Origin: Brachypodius melanocephalos
Taxonomy: Eukaryota; Chordata; Aves; Passeriformes; Pycnonotidae
DNA length: 64,000 nucleotides
Reading direction: 5' to 3'
Assembly: GCA_013398615.1 (NCBI GenBank)
Contig: VZSR01003806.1
Coordinates: 18,841,880-18,905,879 of the forward strand
The notes beneath the pieces were generated by a model. It ran no database searches and had not been told where the DNA came from. It was given only the letters and a program-made list of their open reading frames with translations. Shown here piece after piece: positions 1 to 10,422 of this stretch (positions within the stretch are counted from its first letter, which is position 1; each line of letters starts with the position of its first letter). A program made the position numbers and the translations under genes.

Positions 1-3000
1 CAAGATGCTCCTTGCTGTATTTGTTGGTATGACAGTAAGAATGAAGGCAAGGATGACACACTTTAAATGATTTTTAATTTCATAAAGTTCCCAAGCCTCA
101 TATAAATTTCCTAGTTGGAAATGTGAGTTCATTTACTGAACCCCAGATGGTCTCCTCTGACCACAACTGGGAGTGAATATCTCTGGGACAGGACAGCAAT
201 TGGGTGCATACAGAGAGCACAAAATGCTCCTCCAGCCTCCAGTGAGCTCTGGATTTGGGCTGAACCAGGTTTTTAACTTTACTTTTTATTGCTCTCAATG
301 AATTTCTCTTCCAGGAACTTCTTCAATCAATGCCTGTAGGCTTTTAGGATCCAAAGCTCTCTGCAGCAAAGCTAAAGTATTCACTACTCAATTATATTCT
401 GTGTGAAGAATCACCTCTTGTAGAAAAGCTGTGCTGGTAAATTATGTGGTGGGTGGTTGGGAGGGCTTCTTTGTATACACAGAGAAACAATTCTCCACTG
501 ACTCTCTCTTGATTTTTAGAGGATTATCACTTCCTCCACATGGATGGATCAATGCCAGCCCTGTCTCTTCCTCTGTCCCTCCAGTTTCAGTGCACAGAAA
601 AAATGAGGTGGGTAGATTGATTCAGAGTCTGGATGCCTGCCTGGATAATCCTGCTTGAATTCCTAATTTATCTGTGTTTCTCTCAAGAAACATGAGTTCA
701 TGTTTAGATCTCCTCCTTCATAAAAAAGAGAAAGATATTTGTCAGCTACCTGTCTCCAAATTTGTTTCATGCAAAAGAGATCCTTTTTTTGACTATAAAT
801 GGCTTTGAATCGGCTGCATCCTCCAGATCCTAAAATGGGTTTGGGGCTGACATTCTCAGCATCCCTGCATCTTTAAATCAACCTCTCCAGCAGTCACCTG
901 GTAGACTGAGGTGCCTACATTTTCAGTGCAGAAACAGTTAATTCTGCTTGACTTCAGAAAACTTGGGAAAAGTTAAGGGCCTCAGGCAGGCACCCACTTA
1001 GTGGTAAAACATCTGAGCCAGCTGAGGGAAGTGGCTGGCATGAAACACCCTCTGTGCCTTGGTTTTTGGGGAATTCAGAGAAAGATGTATCCAAGGCAAG
1101 AAACTTTCTTTTGGGCATAGGTCTCAAAGTCAAACTTTTGGGTTAGGATGGTGAGAGCAGTGTTTTCACGCCTGCCAGGAGAGGTGCTGCCAACACTCAT
1201 CTTTTACATAATGGTTCCGTGGTTAAAACATTGTCCTGGGAATCTCAGAATTGGAGTAGCAGGACAGTTTTAGCCTGAGAAAAGTTTAAATCTGCTCTTC
1301 CCATACCCCTGCAGCAGGATTTAACCAGATACATCTAAACCATGTAGGGTGGAGAGAAGGAATCTCTCTCCTTTCTGTCTAACAGAGGCCATGGGTAACC
1401 ACGTGCAGAGCCACAAGTGGAGCAGACCTGGAGAGACACATATCGTGGTTTATTGTGTGGGAGTCTTTGCCAGGCAGGGGGAATGATGGATTATGGGCTC
1501 TGTTTTTCCTCACTGCTTGATGTAGTTAGTATTCAGTAAAAGTTTGCTGAACAGCTGAGATAATCCAAGATGTTCTTTAGTGCTGGAACTTTCCTTAAGG
1601 AATAGGTGTACCTGGAATAAGGTGTTCTGGCTGTTTAGAACAAGGGGACAATTTAGGAGTTGATAATTAGCCACCCAATCATAACATGCAGCAAAGTGGT
1701 TCAAAAATGGTTCAAAAATACAGTAAATCTACCTTCAGGTTTGCTGGTATTTCTCTGGTGGGATGAAGAATTCTCATGCACTCCTCAGAGCACCAAAATG
1801 AACCTGAAATGGCACAAAGACGTGGTCAGTCAAAGTTTCATTCAGGTGTAAATCTCACTGTTCGCAGGGAAGCTAAAGGTGAATAGAAAAAATTCGGTAT
1901 CTGAGTACACTCAGTGCACTCACAAATATTAGAGATTAATTGCCTATGTGTGATTTTTCAATGCAGAACAGACTTTGCACACCATTTTGAGTAACTGAGG
2001 TAAAATGAAATATTGATTAATGATTAGCTTGGTGAGCAGCATCTGTCCTTAAAGCATGGAGCCTTTGGAAGAAGAATAGGCAATCGGGGAATTAAAGCTT
2101 CCAGGAGGCAAGGTGCATGACAAAGGGAGAAGGTGTATCTGCACAGGTGGCAAAGTCTTGCATGTCTTAGCTTTGCAATGCTTCACTTCAGTGGCTTTTT
2201 TAATGCTCTTTTAATGCTTGCGTTCAAGCCTGGATGGGCACTTATGCATGTGCATGTGGGATAGAACAGAGTAGGCATAAATCAGTTTCTGTTCCTTGCA
2301 GGCCATAAAAAAACTCTCCAAACACACAGGATCATTGCAAAGGCCCACAATTTGTGTTCCAGAAACTATGATTTTCTACAAATATTCGGAAGGATTGCTC
2401 TAAACTGCATCTATGGTAAATGTCATGTGCTCATTGCCACAGTTATTAGTAATTTTTGTGGCTTTTGTATAAGAAAAGATTTGTTGTATGTGGACATAAA
2501 TCATTACATTTCTCAGATCTCCATTTCTGGAAGTAAACTGGATGGTAAAACCATATGTTTTCCTTCTTTTCCAGTGTAGTTCCACTTGAAATACAACCAA
2601 AAAGGAGAACCACTCACTGTGAATTTCTGCTTTTCATTTGATAAATAATCTAAATTGAATAAGAAAACTAGAATAAAGTTAGACAATTTTGGCAGATATT
2701 AAACAAAATCAGAAGGCTTAAAAGGTTGAACATGGGAGCAACATATTTCACTATAAAGGAATAGTGTGATTATTTAAAGAGTCCTTTTAAAATTAAAGAT
2801 GGGCTTTGTAATCAACTCTTTGACCAAACGTTTATGAATACCTACAAAATTAACAACAATTTGGTAACACTTAAAACTAACTTATGCTTTCATATCACTT
2901 GGCACCATGTTCACAGCTGTGTCTCTCCAGGGTCTGCCATAACTGAACACAACAAACAGAGGAAGGAAACAAAATGGAAAATAGATTTCAAAGGGCACTA

Positions 3001-3269
3001 GACCACATTTACAAATTCATCTGCTGCTTTTCTTGGTATGACATTTTACACGTAGTTACCAAATTTTAAGGAAAATTAGGTTGAAATCTATCAGGAAAAA
3101 TATGTTTTGTTTGTTTGAAGTGTAACTAATTAAATTAAGATTGATCTGTTTAAAATTGATACAACATTAATATTATAGAGATTGTTAACAATTCCAATTC
3201 CAAAAACCCAGATTTTTTAAAACCTTTTTAGTTTTGCAATGAAAGGATAAATTTGGCATTAGCTGGTGG
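1..3269. other. Single-copy AT-rich DNA, nothing recognised
   Basis: No repeat family, RNA gene or exon was recognised here. Open frames are at most about 75 codons and match nothing I know. The sequence is CpG-poor with scattered short A and T runs, like the other unlabelled stretches. Intergenic or intronic DNA is the default reading. Confidence 0.6.

Positions 3270-3356
<87 letters not shown>
3270..3356. repeat. Compound microsatellite (CAT)n-(ATT)n
   Basis: About 12 CAT units (3270-3306) change without interruption into about 17 ATT units (3307-3356). A single C-to-T change per unit links the two halves, so one part probably derived from the other and then expanded. In one frame it reads as a run of isoleucines, which is not a real protein. 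Confidence 0.97.
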
Positions 3357-3442
3357 GTTTTTAAATTCCTTTTTAAAAATGTTATCAAAGAACTGTGTCA
3401 TGAATTATTCTTGTGTAAAACATACTGAAATCAACTGAAATT

Positions 3443-3620
3443 TCACAGAATCACAGGCTGGAAGTCACCTCAAGAGATAATCTGCTCTAAGCCTCTTGCT
3501 CAAGTAAAGCTACTCAGAGCCAGTTGCCAATGACCATGTGTAGATAGATTTTTATATCTCTAAGGAGAGATATTCTATAAGTTCCCTGGGCAAACTGGCT
3601 TTGCTTTCAGACATTTTTCC
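3443..3620 (-). mobile_element. CR1 LINE 3' end, older subfamily
   Basis: The + strand begins with 'cagaatcacaggctggaag' and continues with diverged versions of the CR1 blocks for 'contributing' 3' UTR sequence, such as 'ttgctcaagtaaagctac' and 'tatctctaaggagaga'. The CR1 terminus lies at the low-coordinate end, so the element is on the minus strand. The many mismatches suggest an old subfamily. It is 5' truncated, as is usual for CR1. Confidence 0.8.
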
Positions 3621-3891
3621 ACTGTAACCATGCAGTTTAACATGACAGGCTAAAAAGTAACTAAAACGGCTGTAACAGGAAAATTTGTGGATAGCGTTGA
3701 AATAAAATAGAATAAAAAAATCCTTCAACACAGGATTTTTGTCTACTCCTTGTGGAGATGGAATTAATCAATCTATATCAGATAAAGAAATTTTTCGTAA
3801 TACAGGATCTGTCTCCTGTAATAAAGTTTGTCAGTACAGTAATACACTTTTGTTACGCTAAAGGCAGATGAAACCACAATTCAAATCTTAA

Positions 3892-4045
3892 AATCACAGA
3901 ATCAGAAAAGGGTTTGGGTTGGAAGGGACCTGAAAGCTCATCTCAATCCAGCCTCCTGCCATGGGCAGGGATATTTCCAGAGACTAGGTTGCTGCAAGTC
4001 CTGTCCAACCCAGCCTTGAGGATACATCCAGGGATGGGTAAGAAG
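3892..4045 (-). mobile_element. CR1 LINE 3' end fragment
   Basis: Starts 'aatcacagaatcagaaaag' and runs through 'ggtttgggttggaaggga', 'catgggcagggatatttcc' and 'catccagggatggg'. These are the avian CR1 3' UTR blocks in reverse complement. It is less diverged than the copy 270 bp upstream, so the two are separate insertions. Confidence 0.92.
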
Positions 4046-4334
4046 AGGAACAGTTTCCACCAGATGGATATTTGCTGTCCTAGGCTCCACAAAATGACAT
4101 ATTAGACTCAGTTGCAGGCAGATAAAGGCACATCACTCAGCTGGTGCAGACTGGCACTCCTGGTGACAGTGCTCACAGGGAAGATGGATGAATATTTTGT
4201 GTGTGGACTTTTGCAGTCTATGGAGAGTCCCTCCAGGTCAGGACTGGGAGGCAATTTCACACTTTTCATTCTTTTTCTGACCTCTTCTGTTCATGTGTTG
4301 CTCAGAGTGGCTTTGACTGCCCCATCTCCCAACT

Positions 4335-4545
4335 CTAGAATAGTGTAGGTTGTAAGGGACCTTCAAGATCATCTCATTCCAACTCCCTGACATGAGCAGG
4401 GACACCTTCCACTAGACCAGATTTCTCCAAGCCCCATCCAACCTGGCCTTGGACACTTCCAGGGATGGGGCAGCCACAGCTTCTCTGGGAAACCTGTGCC
4501 AGGGCCTCATCACCCTTACAGGCAAAGCTCTTCTAAACCAGCTGT
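4335..4545 (-). mobile_element. CR1 LINE 3' end fragment
   Basis: Contains 'gagcagggacaccttccact', then the 'ccaagccccatccaacctgg', 'ggatggggcagccacagc' and 'cctgtgccagggcctcat' blocks in the usual order. The terminal ATTCTATG repeats are lost. It is the third minus-strand CR1 within 1.1 kb. Confidence 0.93.
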
Positions 4546-5237
4546 AATTCCTGGGCCATATCTGCCAGCATATTTCCCAAGTTCTCAGTTTATACTCAAA
4601 ACTGCATGGTTAAAGATAAATTCAGTCAGTATAACTCCAGATAACCTTCTTTCCTCTTTTTTCTCATCTGAGTTTCAAATTCATGTGTGACCTATTTTTT
4701 ATACCAGCAATTTTAGTGATTTTTGTTCTCCAACATAGATTCAAACTACAGGATAAACATAACAACTGGCAAAACAGATCTGGAATTCCCTGTGTAGAAG
4801 ACTCAATTCCCTACCAACTCAATCCTGGTCAATCTGATTCCTGGGAACAGAAATCTACAATGAACATTGTTTTACCAGTTGAGATATGAGAAAAAGCTGT
4901 CACTATCTGCTGCCTTGAAAACAAACTGACTGTAATACATGGATATATTGTCCTGGAAATTAGGCCGCCATTCACTGTCCTGAAATTAGGAAAACCAAAA
5001 TTTCCTGGTTCTGGGCAATGGAAAAAACAGCTGGTTTGGCATTGCTTTTGTAATATTGGCAAGCCTCTTCTGCAATTGTTTGCACTCATCATCCATGAAG
5101 CTCTAAGTGAAACTCCAAAGCATCTGTCTCTGGGGTGACTCTGAAAACATCTCTTCAGTGATAGGAACCATTGATCATCCCAGCAGTCCTTGAGACAGAT
5201 GCTCTGTCTGGGTGCAAGGTGCAAGTTTTCTCCAGTC
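4546..5237. other. Unassigned spacer between CR1 copies
   Basis: A 136-codon minus-strand open frame (4829-5239) fills much of this stretch, but it runs into the neighbouring CR1, shows no domain I recognise and has no splice or promoter context. I take it as chance. No repeat was identified. Confidence 0.5.
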
Positions 5238-5403
5238 ATTGAATCATAGAATTCCGGAATGGTTTGGACTGGAAAGGACCTTAAAGCCCACCTCCTTCCA
5301 TCCCCCTGCCATGGGCAGGGACATCTTCCACTATCTCAGGTTGCTCCCAGCCCTGTCCAACCCGGCCTTGAGAACTTCCAGGGATCCAGGGGCAGCCACA
5401 GTT
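5238..5403 (-). mobile_element. CR1 LINE 3' end fragment
   Basis: Begins 'gaatcatagaattccggaat' and continues with 'ggaccttaaagcccac', 'ccatgggcagggacatcttc' and 'ccagggatccaggggcagcc'. It belongs to the variant with 'ggatccagggg', also seen at 33718 and 62958. It is truncated just after the 'gcagccacag' block. Confidence 0.93.
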
Positions 5404-6009
5404 GTAGAATGCACAGAGTACAAGTTGTATATTTTACTGTCACAGATATTTTAAAAACTCGAAGGGAGGAGACAATCCTGAAAATTCCTCCTTAAGCAAT
5501 TTCCTTGTGTCCTGAAGCAGATCCCACTGTGCTTTCTGTTCCCACATGACACCTGCATTGGGCAAATCAGAAAGTTCTCAACACAAATCTGTCCATAATT
5601 CTCTGTCACAATTGTCAGACTCAACAGTTCACACTCCCATGGAAGAGTCTTGATGACAAACAAGCTCAGTAGCCATGGATTTCTGTGTTTATTGGAACAA
5701 ATTTCAGTTATCTTTAATAGAGTGAAAAGACTACAAAGAACTGCCCATTGTGGACCCTCACACTATAAAAATTCTTTTTCCAGAAATGTCTGGGCTGTGA
5801 ATAGTTTTGTACAAGTATGAACAGATGTCATGATGAGAATTTGGCTTTAGAGAAACCAGGACACTAAGTTGTTTTGGGGTTTTTTTGACAACTATGTAAA
5901 GGAGATCATCTGGTTTTAAACTAACCACTGGTTGGGATTTTGTTTGGTGTTGTTGTTTTTCCTTCTTTTACTTAAATGAGATTTAGGCAATCAAGTCAAT
6001 GTTTTTCAC
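5404..6009. other. Single-copy DNA, nothing recognised
   Basis: AT-rich sequence with T and G/T runs near 5870-5965. No repeat family, RNA or exon is supported. Confidence 0.5.
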
Positions 6010-6620
6010 AGACCAAACATCTCAGAGATTTCTTCTTTGAAGCCCTGGCACCAGTTGGTGGTGGAAACTTGGATCTTACCCCCCTCTCCCCCGTGCCACA
6101 AACCCGCAGATGCCAAATCTGGCATTTGCATCCATGACAAGTGTGCTGCCTTGCCAGCTTGTTTCACTGAAATTGGCTCCTGCTGGGATGATCTGCTCAC
6201 AAACTTGTCGTGCTGGCACCTGACCATTATTGGGTACTATCTTTAACAGGGCACATCTGCTGCAGGCACAGAGACTCTCTAGCTGGCTCAGAGCACCACG
6301 TGACGGCCTGTCCTATTTTATGGAAGTTATCCAGCCTTGACACACTCTTGGGTACACAGCTCAGCAATTCCACAGTCTTGGTTACACTTGACAAGCCAGG
6401 CTGACATTAGCAATCTTGTCTCACACCCCCCCTTCCACGAGGAGTAATCACAGTTGCCTTCCTCATCCGTATGGCTAAAACACAAGGCTAAGTCATATGG
6501 TTGTCGAGTCAGAGACATATTGGGTCTGTTTGACAACTCCTTTTTTCAAGGCTCTCTAAATAGTGCAGAAAATTGTGCTGCAATTAATTTTGAAAACGCT
6601 AAGTGTTTATTAACTGTGAA
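6010..6620. promoter_or_regulatory. Candidate conserved non-coding element
   Basis: This block is richer in GC and varied sequence than its AT-rich flanks and carries no CR1 blocks. It contains an E-box CACGTG at 6297-6302 followed by a CG, and several runs such as 'ctggcatttgcatccatgac' that look preserved rather than drifting. Open frames of about 70 codons occur on both strands but none is recognisable. Enhancer-like function is inferred only from composition. Single-copy neutral DNA is the alternative. Confidence 0.3.
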
Positions 6621-7121
6621 AGGTTTGAAAGGAAAGCAAAAAAATAAATGGTTGTCGGGATTCCTGCTATAGTTTCCTCAAAAATGGAAGCAACAGTGGC
6701 TGTAAAAAATGTGCGAGAAACTCTTGTTTCACCTACGATTGTATCTGATTAGTGTGATGAGAATTTGGGTATATTGACCAGTTTATATCCATTATTCTTT
6801 GGCAAGCAGTCTTGATGGCAAGGATTGTTTGTGTTGAAATTACTCCTGCTTCTTTGACAAGAATCAAACTACTCAGATCTGAGGAGAGCAATAATGTTTA
6901 TGGATTTCAATCAGACCAAAGCCAAGAGCGAAGATGAAGGAAACTGAGTTCATTAATGCTGCAAAAACCTCTAACCTTGTGGCACAAGAACAACCAGAGA
7001 GCTGTTTAAACCATACTCTATATCTGTTCCATTGAGATCCTGCCCTACAAGTACATATGTTGAGTATTTCAGTACTTATATGTGAAGCCTGAAAGGGAAG
7101 AAATAAAACCACGATGTCATT

Positions 7122-7610
7122 TTAGAATCATAGATTGGTTTGGGTTGGAAGGAACTTGAAAGATATCTCATTCCATTCCCCCCATGGGCAGGGACATTTT
7201 CCATTGTCAGAGAGCCCCATCCAACCTGGCCTTGAAGGTTTCCAGGGATGGGACAGCCACGGCTTCTCTGGGCAACCTGTGCCAGGGCCTCACCAGCCTC
7301 ACAGCCACGCATTTTTTCTTAATAATCAATCTAAACCTACTCTTTTCCAGGGTGAAGCCATACCCCCTTGTCCTGTTACTCCAGTTCCTCATGAATAATC
7401 TCTCTCCATCTTTCCTGTAGGCTCCCTTCAGGTACTGGAAGGCCATAATTAGGTCACTCCAAAGCCTTCTCTTCTCCAAGCTGAACAATCCCAATTCTTT
7501 CTGCCTTTCCTCAAAGCAGAGGTTTTCTATCCCTCTAATCAGCTTTGTGGCTTCCTCTGGACTCTCTCCAATAAGTCCACATTCTTCCTGTGCTGGGGAG
7601 GACATTATAG
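7122..7610 (-). mobile_element. Long CR1 LINE 3' portion (about 490 bp)
   Basis: One of the longest 3' CR1 pieces here. From the terminus it runs through 'tgggttggaaggaacttg', 'cctgtgccagggcctcacc', 'aaggccataattaggtcact', 'cttctcttctccaagctgaa' and 'tggcttcctctggactctct', so it reaches the end of ORF2. The 169-codon minus-strand open frame at 7207-7716 spans this relic plus a flanking TA tract and has no coding support of its own. Confidence 0.95.
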
Positions 7611-8484
7611 TAATATAATAACATATGTTAGTATATGTTTTATATATATATATATAAATATGAACTCTCTTGTTTATACACAAACACACATGCTGATATC
7701 TGTGCCCACCCTTCACTTTCTGTGAATGTACATGATTATGTGTCAGGTCACATATACTTATGGGTATAAATATGGGAGGTGTTTAGATGGCGATAATACA
7801 GTATAAGTAAAAAGTTTTTATCACCATCCCTGTACCTATCACCACTTCTTTCTACCCAGCCCTATAAAGCTTTCCTCTTCTCTGCCTTCATGGATTTATT
7901 CCAGGTCTCCAAATTCCTGTACTACTTCTTACTATTTATTACTTATTAAAAAATAATCTACCCATATAAAAATCTCTTCTCCCTTTTGTATGTGGATTTC
8001 CTCCTCTGTGCAAGCCCTTGGAAAGCAAAATTGAGTCCTGGAACAGTCCTAAACATGCCAAAATCTTTACAATCAATTATCCCTCAGCCCTGCAGGGGAA
8101 GAAAGGGGAGAGTCACAGGGTTGTGGGGTTTTGGGTTTTTTTTCAGAGTTCCTTTGCACTTGCTTCTAATCTATGAGGAATCCAGTCTATTAAATTTAAA
8201 AGTTGGGCTATTTTTATGTTGCAAAAAGCTGTCCTTGGCCCAGTTTTTCTTTTCTGTTCTCTCCACCCAGTACAATAGATAAAAGCAATCATGCCACACG
8301 TTTCCAGTACAAGGCCATTGGAGGAAACACATTACAAAAATTAATCCTGATTAACTTGTGTTTTTCTATTTCCTTGTCAACTTTTCCTTAAATATTCACA
8401 TGGCATATTTCTAACAGCTACTAGGAATGTGATAGGAAATGAAGTACTGGATTATATTTTCTGAGAACGAGGAGAACAGGTAGA
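7611..8484. other. Single-copy DNA with a short TA tract
   Basis: A short TA dinucleotide run lies near 7640-7660, just beyond the 5' end of the adjacent CR1. The remainder shows no repeat or gene that I can identify. Confidence 0.5.
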
Positions 8485-8575
8485 ATATCCATCACTGGTG
8501 GTTTTTGAATGCAGATTAGATAAGTAGCTTTCAAAAGGGTTTAGATTTAGCTAATCTTGCATCTTGGTCTCCTAT
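8485..8575 (+). mobile_element. Possible ancient CR1 fragment
   Basis: The segment around 'catcactggtggtttttgaa' and 'agcttt...gggtttagattta' resembles the 'ccatcattggaggtttttaa ... ggtctagata' region of old reptile-type CR1 3' ends, in + orientation. It is short and diverged, with no terminal repeat left, so the call is tentative. Confidence 0.45.
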
Positions 8576-9218
8576 TAGGGAATACAGTGGAGGATTTCAT
8601 TCAGTCCTGTTCAGCTTAACTTCCTAATGGTTCCACTCTTACAGATAAAATGGTGGGGGAGATTCAACATTGAATTTGATTTCCACTGTAATTTCTTGCT
8701 TTATCAGGGGTTTGCCTCTCCTGGTCTGTCTAATACTGTCTGAAAAACATCTTGAAGAAAAGCATTGTGATCATGTGGTCTCTCACAACATGTAGCAAAA
8801 ATAGGTCTTGTATAAAATGTGCCTTAATAAACTCTGTTCAACAATTTATACTTCATTCCTGTCATAAAAGAAAAGCAGATCACCTGCATTACATGCAAGG
8901 GCAAACAAATACTCTGAAAGCGTAAATCTGGTCAAGTCATATAATTTTATGGAAAGCATATTAAAATCAGAAGTCACATAGATTTAGTTTGGTGAGCTCT
9001 GAGGTGACACCTTGCTTTGCAAGGTGTTATTGAGCTGGCTGTTTTCCCACCATGGTTTGAATCAACAGATCTGTATTTATCTCACTCAGCTTGAAGCACT
9101 CATTCAAGATCTCTGTGGCAACAGGGACTGCTTCTGGAGTTAATACAAAGAAAGGAATAAGAGTATTCACGGGATGGTTTAGATGTTAGGTAGGTTGGCT
9201 GAGCCTCTTTAGATGCAT

Positions 9219-9246
9219 GCTTTCTTTCTTGCTTTCTTTCTCTCTC
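9219..9246. repeat. CTTT/CT-rich simple repeat at gap edge
   Basis: CTTT and CT units run directly into the N gap at 9247. The repeat probably continues into the missing sequence and may have caused the assembly break. Confidence 0.85.
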
Positions 9247-9662
9247 NNNNNNNNNNNNNNNNNNNNNNNNNNNNNNNNNNNNNNNNNNNNNNNNNNNNNN
9301 NNNNNNNNNNNNNNNNNNNNNNNNNNNNNNNNNNNNNNNNNNNNNNNNNNNNNNNNNNNNNNNNNNNNNNNNNNNNNNNNNNNNNNNNNNNNNNNNNNNN
9401 NNNNNNNNNNNNNNNNNNNNNNNNNNNNNNNNNNNNNNNNNNNNNNNNNNNNNNNNNNNNNNNNNNNNNNNNNNNNNNNNNNNNNNNNNNNNNNNNNNNN
9501 NNNNNNNNNNNNNNNNNNNNNNNNNNNNNNNNNNNNNNNNNNNNNNNNNNNNNNNNNNNNNNNNNNNNNNNNNNNNNNNNNNNNNNNNNNNNNNNNNNNN
9601 NNNNNNNNNNNNNNNNNNNNNNNNNNNNNNNNNNNNNNNNNNNNNNNNNNNNNNNNNNNNNN
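9247..9662. other. Assembly gap (416 N)
   Basis: A run of 416 N. Open frames called across it consist mostly of X and have no meaning. The odd length suggests an estimated size, unlike the two 100-N gaps further on. Confidence 0.99.
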
Positions 9663-9859
9663 TGGGCCTCAATTCCTGAAACAGGGAGGAGATCCAGATC
9701 TACAAGGGACTGTCTTGATGCCACTGTGAAATGTAATTCCACCTCTATGTCCATCTTCCCTTAGGCAGGGAAGACCTTGCGAGATGGACTTTTCAAGGAT
9801 TGCCTCCAGCCCTGTCACCATCCAGCTGTGATGGTGTTATGGAATGAAAAGGGATATTG

Positions 9860-10080
9860 ACAGCTTTGTGTGAGGAAACACGGCCCCAGAACACGTCTTT
9901 CCTGAGTGCTCTTTATCGTGGCACTCCCCATCTTCCCCAGTCCGATGGCAAACGTTCCCAAACCGCACGTGAAATACCTTCGTGCACAAGCTGTGACACA
10001 GCATGGAAAGATCAAAGGCTGCTGTCTGACTGCTCACCTCTGCTACTGTTGAAAAAAATTTCCAGGTGCAGAAAATATCT
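9860..10080. promoter_or_regulatory. Candidate regulatory stretch with E-box
   Basis: CpG content is above the local background, and an E-box CACGTG lies at 9966-9971. No CR1 blocks are present. It could be a small conserved non-coding element or merely a GC-richer patch. Open frames of about 66-75 codons on both strands look like chance. Confidence 0.25.
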
Positions 10081-10310
10081 TTAACCCTTTCTTCAACCTG
10101 ATTGCTAAAGAAGAAAGGTTTAACTTGTTCTTACGCTGCTTAAACCCAGAAATTTTGTGGGTTGTGTGTGAGAATGTTTTAGGGGAAGTGGATTGGTAGT
10201 CAATGTATTTCTTCTATTAAAAAAAAGAAAAATGCTAAGGGAAGCAGTAAGAAACAAGAGGATAAGTAGTGAATATCAGGCCAATCAACATCAAACTTGT
10301 CCAATCAGAC

Positions 10311-10422
10311 AATCACAGAATCCCAGCATGGTTTGAGACTTTAAAGATCATCTCCCAACATCACTGTGATGGGCAGGGACACCTTCCACAAGACCAGGTT
10401 GCTCTAGATGTTGATCTGGATT
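10311..10422 (-). mobile_element. CR1 LINE 3' end fragment
   Basis: Has 'aatcacagaatcccagcatg', 'ctttaaagatcatctcc', 'gatgggcagggacaccttcc' and 'agaccaggttgctct' in reverse-complement order. It is cut off after about 110 bp. Confidence 0.88.

Noticed and set aside
4829..5239. 136-codon minus-strand frame
   Set aside because: No domain, splice or promoter context and no match I know. This length is expected by chance in 64 kb.
7207..7716. 169-codon minus-strand frame
   Set aside because: It translates CR1 3' sequence and a flanking TA tract, not a host gene.
9100..9764. Open frames of 170-190 codons across the first gap
   Set aside because: They consist mainly of X from the N run and carry no information.
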